From Trichomonas vaginalis G3 (Eukaryota; Parabasalia; Trichomonadida; Trichomonadidae), in NCBI RefSeq assembly GCF_026262505.1, contig NC_067207.1, positions 20,056,082 to 20,120,081 of the forward strand: a stretch of 64,000 bases of DNA. Reading direction: 5' to 3'. The notes under the pieces were generated by a model. That model saw only the letters and a program-made list of their open reading frames with translations. It did no database searches and was not told where the DNA came from. Below are positions 57,927-64,000 of this stretch, in pieces. Position 1 is the first letter of the stretch, and each line of letters opens with the position of its first letter. The position numbers and the translations under genes were made by a program.

Positions 57927-58622
57927 TTACGCTTGACTTTTTACAATTTGAACTTTGTTCGCGTAGATGTGAATTCTGAAAGAAGTATGAGGGTCTTGTA
58001 TGACTTTGTACTTCTCCCATAGTTCATGTCTGTCAAACTTACCTGCCATGGACTCTTTCATAAGTTCCATGAAATCGTCTTCGGACAATCCGGGGAAAAG
58101 TACAATGTCAGTAAGTATTCTCTTTACATCCTTACTTAAACTCTTTGCTGTCTGTACACAAATGACAACTGAGATGTTAAAGTGTCTGAGCTTCTTAAGA
58201 ATTCGACACATGTCTTGTTCTCTGTTCTTTAACAAAGGATGAGAGGCGAAATCATCTAAGATAAGAAGACATCTATGAGGGTAAGTCTTCCAATCGTAAG
58301 ATTGCAATTTCTTCGAAATGTATTCTATCTCTTTCTGTTTGTTTCTGAAGTGTTTCTTCTCTAATATTCTCTGCATTTCCTCATTTGGGTCTTTAAACTT
58401 CGAGTTTATATACTCATTTATAGCATTGTACTTCAAAACTCTTCTTTGGTACTTCTTTATCCAATCTAACAACTCAGAGTCTTTTATACATACTAACTTA
58501 GACTTTTTTATAATATCTTTGAACGAATTGACGGTTTGGTCAAATTGACCAGAAGTACTACAAATGACTACTAACTCATAGAATGGGTTCTTCTCATCTA
58601 GTTCTTGTTGTTGTGCAGCCAT
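57927..58622 (-). CDS. Genome-packaging ATPase (A32/FtsK-HerA type), in Maverick
   Basis: The ATG-initiated frame is 231 residues. It contains Walker B as CLLILDDFASHPLL (about 122-135), then ISVVICVQTAKSLSKD with the sensor-like Q, and ILTDIVLFPG. A P-loop (APPGSGKTFTYLKM) is encoded in the same frame just 5' of that ATG, so the true start is not the one given and I leave it open. The order of motifs is that of the A32-like packaging ATPases of Polintons and large DNA viruses, which pump DNA into capsids. Confidence 0.8.
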   Translation of the reverse strand: MAAQQQELDEKNPFYELVVICSTSGQFDQTVNSFKDIIKKSKLVCIKDSELLDWIKKYQRRVLKYNAINEYINSKFKDPNEEMQRILEKKHFRNKQKEIEYISKKLQSYDWKTYPHRCLLILDDFASHPLLKNREQDMCRILKKLRHFNISVVICVQTAKSLSKDVKRILTDIVLFPGLSEDDFMELMKESMAGKFDRHELWEKYKVIQDPHTSFRIHIYANKVQIVKSQA

Positions 58623-58836
58623 TTTAAGATAAGTGAAAGTCTTACCCGACCCAGGTGGTGCGATTAGACCTGTTATACCATTCTGAGCAAATAAGAACTT
58701 GTCATGTATGGGTTTTATCTGAGCATTTTCTAACTTCCTCTTGTTCTTGTTTAAAACATTCTCAAATTTTTGTCAATGTCAGCAAACTTTTTTCTAACAT
58801 ATTTTTAGAAAAATTAAAATTTTTATCTTTTAGAAA

Positions 58837-59286
58837 ATGTCTAGCGATTTCGCTATCTATATTCGAGACAAACTTTTTGACAGCAAAACATCTGTCGACC
58901 ATAAAATCTTACATAGTGTAAACAAGAAAGGTGAATTTGTTCTAAAGTTCTGTTTCTGGGAATATGACAAGAACCATAAAACATTAGGCAGAGAAGTCTT
59001 TAAGTTTGTCAATGACAGACTTGTTGACAGAGATGACGCCTCTTGGAAAGATGAAGTCCAACAAAAGTTCTTAGAATGCAAAGAAGACACATGCGCTGTT
59101 CTTGAAGATGAAATAGAAAACAGAATAGAAGAGCTATTAAAGGACAAAGAACTTTTACATAAATATGGTTGCGCCAAATTTGACATAACTCCACCAGAAA
59201 AGAAGAAGAAGAGAGAAAAGAAAGAAAAGAAAGTAGAAGAAGAGAAGAAAGAACCTGAACCAGAGAAGGTGAGATATGACATGTAA
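58837..59286 (+). CDS. Hypothetical Maverick protein with Lys/Glu-rich tail
   Basis: This 149-residue protein is not recognised. It starts MSSDFAIYIRDKLFDSKTSV, has a helical middle and ends in a highly charged tail (PPEKKKKREKKEKKVEEEKK). It is divergent from the ATPase gene. Virion or DNA-associated roles are possible from its charge, nothing more. Confidence 0.5.
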   Translation: MSSDFAIYIRDKLFDSKTSVDHKILHSVNKKGEFVLKFCFWEYDKNHKTLGREVFKFVNDRLVDRDDASWKDEVQQKFLECKEDTCAVLEDEIENRIEELLKDKELLHKYGCAKFDITPPEKKKKREKKEKKVEEEKKEPEPEKVRYDM

Positions 59287-59302
59287 AAATAAAATTTTAT
59301 TT

Positions 59303-59723
59303 TTAGAACATTTCTGGGTCAATGTCAATGTTCTCTTCCTCTTTAGGGGCAAACACTGGCTTAGACTCTAAAATCTTTTTACCTAATTTACCTTGAACTT
59401 CAACTATCTTAGACTCATAATATTCATAGTCGTCTGCTTTCTTTGGTTCATAAGGTATAACAAGTTTGTATGCTTTGCCTTCTTTAAGGTTTGAAAACCT
59501 TCTGTCAAAATTTTCTTTGACTGCTAACAAACCTTCTATGTCTAAGTCTTCAAATTTCGCACCATTTTTAGTCACAATAGCAAACTTAACCGGTTCGATG
59601 TTCCAAACTTTGCTGAATGTAGACTTTTCAAAATTGTAGAAGTAAACATTCAAATATATGAATGGGTCTAGTTCTTCTTTAAGTCCTGTCATATACTTGT
59701 TGACTGAAATATATTTCGTCATC
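59303..59723 (-). CDS. Hypothetical Maverick protein
   Basis: This 139-residue protein starts MTKYISVNKYMTGLKEELDP and ends in an acidic tail (APKEEENIDIDPEMF). A frame extends upstream, but the ATG at 59723 follows an AT-rich leader and is preferred. It is convergent with the gene at 58837. No family was recognised. Confidence 0.5.
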
Positions 59724-59765
59724 TTTTCTATCGGATAAAAAAAATATTTTTTTATAAAAAATATT

Positions 59766-60350
59766 TTAAAATGGTATGCCATATAGCTTCTTGAATTTGT
59801 TAAGACGTATTTGAACGCGTTTTCCATCTGTATCTCTAGCGTTTACATAAGCATAGCCTTCCTTAGTAAAATATACTTGTAATTTTCTATAGTTTACGCC
59901 GGTATAAAAGTAGAAAGAGTCTTGTTCTTCGCTATAGTAGTAAAACTCAAACGTATGCTTACCATAGTCTGTAATTTCAATTGCTTCATCTTCTAGTTCG
60001 TCGACAAATTCGAATACTATATCTCCAAATTTGCCTTTGTTCTTATTGTTTTCAGAACGAGTAACCCAACGCAAGTTTTCAAGTCTATTGTCATTTCTTA
60101 TATGGTTTATATGGTCTACAAAAGGTAAATTGTTAGGATTCGGTATAAAATGAGTTGCAATGACAATATGTTTAAAATAGTTTTTTCCACTCATCTTCAT
60201 CCTAGCATATCCGTTATTTTGCTCCCATTCGCTTAAAACTCTTTTTGTCTCTTTTTTTCTGACTTCAAATGACTCACAACAGTGAATTTCATATTTCTCA
60301 TCTAACAAACAAGTTTCCCAACGGTCTTCTCCAACAAACTCAGCGTACAT
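59766..60350 (-). CDS. HNH endonuclease, in Maverick
   Basis: This 194-residue protein contains the HNH motif LPFVDHINHIRNDNRLENLR followed by WVTRSENNKNKG (about residues 85-115), the typical HNH_3-type site of homing endonucleases. The N-terminal part looks like a NUMOD-type DNA-contact region, and the C-terminal part has aromatic beta strands. It could act in element mobility, exclusion of rivals or recombination. It stands as its own gene rather than inside an intron. It is transcribed in the same direction as the helicase gene upstream. Confidence 0.75.
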   Translation of the reverse strand: MYAEFVGEDRWETCLLDEKYEIHCCESFEVRKKETKRVLSEWEQNNGYARMKMSGKNYFKHIVIATHFIPNPNNLPFVDHINHIRNDNRLENLRWVTRSENNKNKGKFGDIVFEFVDELEDEAIEITDYGKHTFEFYYYSEEQDSFYFYTGVNYRKLQVYFTKEGYAYVNARDTDGKRVQIRLNKFKKLYGIPF

Positions 60351-60383
60351 TTCAAATAAAATAAAAAAATATTTTTTTTAAAT

Positions 60384-61247
60384 TTACTCAGAAAAATTTT
60401 TCTTTGTATATACGCCGTTCTGTATGTCTAAAAGATTTTTGACATTTGCCAAGAATGTTCGTTTAGACGCTGTCATATAACCATACTCTTGGCAATATTG
60501 TTTATATTCATCGTACAATGACCTTTCATCTAATGACACAAAGTTAGTCTCATCTATGAACAGTTCATAAACACTCTTGTTTGCTTCTAACAATGTTTGT
60601 CTCTCTTCGGTATATGGAATTTGTCTTGGATTGAACTTTGAAATATCTAATGTCATGAAATATGAGAACAAGTGGTTGTAAAAGTTAGGTGTCAAAGTTT
60701 CTGCTAAGTCGTCAAAATATTCTGTATCTTGCATATGAGAATCTGACGTTCTGACAACTACATATCTTCTGTCAGAGCTTTCTAACTTCATCGGAACGGC
60801 ATTGTTTGAAACCATGACGAAGTTTGCAACATTTTCACAAACTCTTTGGTCTTTATATTTTCTTTCAACAACTCCAACTTTGTCTGTTATAAGACTCTTC
60901 AAAGCATCTGAGTTTAAAACTTTTGTTGTATCTATACTTTGAAGTTCGTTACATACTATAAGTTTCATATTCTCTATTGAAGAGTTAAATTTACCGCAGA
61001 TGTTTTCTATGTTTGTCATATTCGGGTTCGAATAGCCCTCTAACAGTTTGCATAAGATATCTGTAAAGAATGTGTTCTTACCAGTTCCTTGTTTTCCAAT
61101 TATAATGAGAGCAGTTTCATTTTTAGCACTTGGATATTGTAAGATGTTTGCAAACCAACATAAGATATACTCATAGACTCTTTCGTTTCCATTGCATATA
61201 ATTTCTTTGACATGGTCTAACCAAGCTTCTATAACATTTCTTTCCAT
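60384..61247 (-). CDS. Superfamily 3 helicase (D5-like), in Maverick
   Basis: This 287-residue protein has the SF3 helicase motifs: Walker A ALIIIGKQGTGKNTF (about 41-55), Walker B-like MKLIVCNELQS (about 94-104) and motif C FVMVSNNAVPMKL (about 144-156), followed by DRRYVVVRTSD. These match the C-terminal helicase of viral primase-helicases. It should unwind DNA at replication. It overlaps the end of the gene at 61229 by a few bases, so the two are probably expressed together. An SF3 helicase in place of, or beside, the PolB system is notable in a Polinton. Confidence 0.8.
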   Translation of the reverse strand: MERNVIEAWLDHVKEIICNGNERVYEYILCWFANILQYPSAKNETALIIIGKQGTGKNTFFTDILCKLLEGYSNPNMTNIENICGKFNSSIENMKLIVCNELQSIDTTKVLNSDALKSLITDKVGVVERKYKDQRVCENVANFVMVSNNAVPMKLESSDRRYVVVRTSDSHMQDTEYFDDLAETLTPNFYNHLFSYFMTLDISKFNPRQIPYTEERQTLLEANKSVYELFIDETNFVSLDERSLYDEYKQYCQEYGYMTASKRTFLANVKNLLDIQNGVYTKKNFSE

Positions 61248-61618
61248 TCTACTTGTTCGTATTTATATCCAGTGAAGATAGAATAGAAGTTTGGAGAAGG
61301 TGTATAAAACTTTATACCTCGAACTGAAAAATCTTCTAACTTTGACAATAAGATATCCCAAGCATCTAACATCTTCATGCCAACCTGTACGACTTTTATT
61401 TTCTTAAGTTTCTGTCTACATTCTTGTTCTGAAACTATTGTTGCTCTTGGTTTGTTAAAGACAACATCCCATTCTTTCATAACATAACATTCTGGGGCAG
61501 AGTCGACATAAATGACTAAACGTTTCAAATTCTCGACTGCTTTGTTATAGTCTCTAAATGGACACATATTTCTGAATGCTTGGAAGTCATAAAAATCTGA
61601 AACATCTATTCTGTACAT
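61229..61618 (-). CDS. Hypothetical protein upstream of the SF3 helicase, in Maverick
   Basis: This 129-residue protein (MYRIDVSDFYDFQAFRNMCP) overlaps the helicase start. Viral D5-like proteins carry other domains ahead of the helicase, so it may supply that part as a separate product. The leader ATTTTTATAAAA directly precedes its ATG. No motif was recognised. Confidence 0.5.
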   Translation of the reverse strand: MYRIDVSDFYDFQAFRNMCPFRDYNKAVENLKRLVIYVDSAPECYVMKEWDVVFNKPRATIVSEQECRQKLKKIKVVQVGMKMLDAWDILLSKLEDFSVRGIKFYTPSPNFYSIFTGYKYEQVEWKEML

Positions 61619-61645
61619 TTTTATAAAAATAAAAAAAATTTTTTT

Positions 61646-62125
61646 TTATTCTTGAGCTATTTGTTGTTCTTGAGCTATTTGTTGCATTTGTTGTTCTTGA
61701 GCTATTTGTTGTTGAAGTTGTTCTTGTAATACAATACTTTCACCAGTTGCATCTTCCAATTCGAAACTTTCTGCCGTCATTGACAAATACATAGGACATA
61801 AAAGTTTTACAGGAACAAAGTTTGCGTCAACTAAGGTTAAGTTTATGTTTGCTAAAGTGTTTGAGTTTACTAAGGTTGAAAATTCTGCATTCGAATGAAC
61901 AATAGGCAAACCAGCAGAGAAAGTGTTGTTTATACGCATGAGTATCTTTTGGTCATAGTAGTTTCTGTCGACATTCGAATAACACTTTGAACCTAAGTTT
62001 GAAACAATATATAAGATTGGTGTACTTAAAGTCAATGGAATAGACAAACCTTGTATGACACCTTTTCCTGTTATAGGAAACTGTTGGTAGTAAAAACCAG
62101 ATATAAGTTTTGTATTATAGCTCAT
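61646..62125 (-). CDS. Possible minor virion protein with Gln-rich repeat tail, in Maverick
   Basis: This 159-residue protein has a beta-rich body (GVIQGLSIPLTLSTPILYIV, TLVDANFVPVKLLCPMYLSM) that recalls jelly-roll capsid proteins. Its tail repeats Q-Q-I-A-Q-E-Q (61646-61720), and the DNA there is a short tandem repeat. The tail suggests expansion. The capsid role is tentative. Confidence 0.4.
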   Translation of the reverse strand: MSYNTKLISGFYYQQFPITGKGVIQGLSIPLTLSTPILYIVSNLGSKCYSNVDRNYYDQKILMRINNTFSAGLPIVHSNAEFSTLVNSNTLANINLTLVDANFVPVKLLCPMYLSMTAESFELEDATGESIVLQEQLQQQIAQEQQMQQIAQEQQIAQE

Positions 62126-62130
62126 ATCGT

Positions 62131-62334
62131 TTATACTAAACTCAGTCGGACATCCAAAATAATGAAACCTGCTCTAGTTGCAGCACATGTTACATCCGTC
62201 CTTAAAGTATTAAATAAGTCAACAAAACCTGTTGGTGGTATATCTGAGTAAGTATCTTCAAAGAAGTATTTTTTACCATTCACAACAACAAAGTCTTCTG
62301 GTGTCAAAAGAGCAAAACAGGCTTTAGTCGTCAT
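62131..62334 (-). CDS. Small hypothetical Maverick protein
   Basis: This 67-residue protein (MTTKACFALLTPEDFVVVNG) lies directly upstream of the gene at 62125. It may be part of a larger virion gene region that is not whole. No motif was recognised. Confidence 0.35.
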   Translation of the reverse strand: MTTKACFALLTPEDFVVVNGKKYFFEDTYSDIPPTGFVDLFNTLRTDVTCAATRAGFIILDVRLSLV

Positions 62335-62345
62335 CGTGTTTAAGG

Positions 62346-62450
62346 TCAGTTTACAATATCGTCCTTGAGGACTTTGTAAGTTTGTTTTATAGAATTATAT
62401 GACTCAGGGTTTTTAGTCGTAATAGTATAAACCACTATGTCTTCTGCCAT
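62346..62450 (-). CDS. 34-residue hypothetical Maverick protein
   Basis: The short frame MAEDIVVYTITTKNPESYNS...KVLKDDIVN has the leader TTGCTAAGTAAAA directly before the ATG, like other genes of the element. It ends 11 bases before the next gene. Its size makes it uncertain. Confidence 0.35.
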   Translation of the reverse strand: MAEDIVVYTITTKNPESYNSIKQTYKVLKDDIVN

Positions 62451-62530
62451 TTTTACTTAGCAAGTAAATTTTAATGAAATGTTGTGGTCGTCAAATATTT
62501 TTATGACGTCTGGGAAACTATATTTTAAGT

Positions 62531-63037
62531 TCAAGGTTTCACTCCTTTCATAACGTATATCTTGTCAATGACATTATATGAAACACCACAGCAAGCAATG
62601 TCAGGTTCTATTTCTTTGATGTTTATATCGTCTGCCTCTGTCAAAAGTTTCAATAGTTCTTTCAAAACTTCATGAGGTGCAATGACATATGAGTTCACTT
62701 TTACAGGGTTGTGTTCGACCAAGTTTAACATTATACCTAAAGCTTGACAAATCTTCTCCTGAGTTTTAAGTTTGTCTTTAAGTTGTTGGTAGTCGTTTCG
62801 AATATCTGCAACAGAACTTAAGTCTCTGCTAACTTCAGGATATGTTGGTTGTTCTTTTACAGGAACTATTGTTATACCATCTTCGTCTTCGTATGGTTTC
62901 CCCACTTCAACATCTCTTTCTTTGACATTGACAACAACACTTTGACTGTTTGTTTGAGTTGGTGAATTTAACTTTACATCTGCCACCGCCATTAAACCTT
63001 TTGAAACACTTACGCTTCTATTTTTCGGAAATGACAT
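62531..63037 (-). CDS. Hypothetical Maverick protein
   Basis: The ATG at 63037 gives 168 residues, starting MSFPKNRSVSVSKGLMAVAD. A disordered first third is followed by a helical region (SSVADIRNDYQQLKDKLKTQ) and a C-terminal part with CCGVSYNVIDKIYVMKG. The frame stays open upstream, but the shared 18-bp spacer with the divergent gene at 63056 supports this start. Confidence 0.5.
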   Translation of the reverse strand: MSFPKNRSVSVSKGLMAVADVKLNSPTQTNSQSVVVNVKERDVEVGKPYEDEDGITIVPVKEQPTYPEVSRDLSSVADIRNDYQQLKDKLKTQEKICQALGIMLNLVEHNPVKVNSYVIAPHEVLKELLKLLTEADDINIKEIEPDIACCGVSYNVIDKIYVMKGVKP

Positions 63038-63055
63038 TTTACTTAGAATAAAAAG
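63038..63055. promoter_or_regulatory. 18-bp shared promoter between divergent Maverick genes
   Basis: TTTACTTAGAATAAAAAG is the whole spacer between two start codons. In both directions it resembles the element's leader (T-rich block, then a TA-rich block directly before ATG). Confidence 0.5.
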
Positions 63056-63274
63056 ATGGACGTATTTGAGTATCTCTTCGAATTGAAGCAAAACAAAGTT
63101 TACACACACAAACAATACAAGTTCATTGACAGAGTAGTTCTTTACACAAACAATGGAAAATGTTATAGAATAGCAATATTTGCTGAACCAAAATATTTTC
63201 ATAAAGCAAAGAAAGTTGGTATAACCGAGATGGTGAAAGTTCTTGAAGCAGACAAAAATATAACAACAAACTGA
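63056..63274 (+). CDS. Small hypothetical Maverick protein
   Basis: This 72-residue protein (MDVFEYLFELKQNKVYTHKQ...KVLEADKNITTN) is divergent from the gene at 63037. It is well formed, with alternating aromatic and charged residues, but not recognised. Confidence 0.45.
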   Translation: MDVFEYLFELKQNKVYTHKQYKFIDRVVLYTNNGKCYRIAIFAEPKYFHKAKKVGITEMVKVLEADKNITTN

Positions 63275-63367
63275 CCGATATTTCTAAAGGTAAGTTTATA
63301 ATACAATTTTATGTCAAAACTGGCGTACTGTCAATATTTGACGGAGAGAAGTCAGTTCAAGAACAAC

Positions 63368-64000
63368 TTACTGACCTGCTGCCAAAATCTGCTCGATGGA
63401 AGCTGTCGTTATGCCAATCTGAGGAGCCCCAGCAGGTTTCATCGAACGAATCTTCAAAAGAGCATCTTCCGTGAAAAGTGCTATTGGTTTTGTAAACTTC
63501 TTTGCTCTCAGTTCATCTGGACCGTCTCTGTCACCAGTATATTGTATTTGAACTGTACCAACAGTTGAAATACCACCCATAAAGTCTTCTGAGTCAGCAA
63601 ATGGAATGCCAAGCCAAAAGTTTGAACGGTCTCCATTTGTATATTGAGTTTTTTGAGCTCCTGTATGGGTCCATACTTTCACATATGGCATAATAGAACT
63701 TTGCATTTCAGGGTTAATGGTTGTTGTGAAGTTGTTGTTAAAGTTCATAGCATCTAATGTCAAGTTGTATGACCTCATATCCTCAACTGTAGAATATTCT
63801 TCTCTTGGATAATATTTGCCATCTATGTTTATATGATATTTAATACCGGGGTTGTAGAAGCAAGAATAGTCATTTATAGTTCGTCTGAACAGTACAAACA
63901 TAGTATCTGCATGTTTCATTGCAGTTGTTAAGGCAATATCTGTTCTTGCACCTGGGTCAGCACTTTGGTTTCCAACTTCACCTGCAAAGTCTTTGACAGA
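63368..64000 (-). CDS. Probable major capsid protein, C-terminal part (runs off the window)
   Basis: The frame is open from the window edge to the stop at 63368, about 210 residues. Sequence such as YHINIDGKYYPREEYSTVED, then FWLGIPFADSEDFMGGISTV and VQIQYTGDRDGP resembles the second jelly roll and C-terminus of Polinton double-jelly-roll capsid proteins. Gene position beside other virion genes supports this. The start lies outside the window; an internal ATG at 63919 is not the start. Confidence 0.5.
   Translation of the reverse strand, partial: SVKDFAGEVGNQSADPGARTDIALTTAMKHADTMFVLFRRTINDYSCFYNPGIKYHINIDGKYYPREEYSTVEDMRSYNLTLDAMNFNNNFTTTINPEMQSSIMPYVKVWTHTGAQKTQYTNGDRSNFWLGIPFADSEDFMGGISTVGTVQIQYTGDRDGPDELRAKKFTKPIALFTEDALLKIRSMKPAGAPQIGITTASIEQILAAGQ

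Noticed and set aside
57526-58022. Overlapping frames in all phases over the CCGACAACTGG repeats
   Set aside because: They stay open because of the repeat itself; the translated text is low-complexity and differs by frame without any domain.

Overview
The window looks like nuclear DNA of a trichomonad parabasalid (Trichomonas/Tritrichomonas type). The evidence is AT-rich spacers, mostly intronless genes, a BspA-like leucine-rich repeat surface protein, expanded BTB-like and SPRY-like families, short leaders with Inr-like TCAYW motifs next to some start codons, and a large Maverick/Polinton element. The species cannot be fixed from sequence alone.

Left part (1-9.4 kb): the 3' part of a BspA-like gene, five copies of a SPRY-like module (two on the minus strand, three on the plus strand) with no usable ATG, a small NFACT-R/CCDC25-like gene, and a 331-bp array of five strong hairpins (4261-4591). 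Middle (9.4-36 kb): two divergent ABCA-type half transporters separated by a 1.04-kb terminal-inverted-repeat element, then a discoidin-like protein, an FkbM-type methyltransferase, a type I membrane protein, an acyl-CoA synthetase, a small secreted/membrane protein, a decayed HECT ubiquitin ligase, two BTB-like paralogs (one broken), a second hairpin array (30628-30953), a possible regulator and a protein kinase. A second copy of the 1.04-kb element (35918-40077) carries about 3.1 kb of nested inserts. Next come the 60S export adaptor NMD3, a glycine-rich/furin-like surface protein and the remnant of another gene.

Right part (44.76-64 kb): most of a Maverick/Polinton that runs off the right edge. 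Visible parts are a DNA adenine methylase, integrase, packaging ATPase, SF3 helicase, HNH nuclease, three KilA-N proteins, tail-fibre-like proteins, pVI-like and penton-like small proteins and the end of a likely major capsid gene. Most frames look open, with a few apparently interrupted genes, so it seems young. DNA polymerase B and the protease are not in view.

The most unusual signal is the pair of hairpin arrays. They lie 26 kb apart and differ in sequence over most of their length, yet both have a 250-bp direct-repeat period, the same alternation of two hairpin types, one hairpin repeated at both ends, and paired (compensatory) base changes in a shared apical motif.
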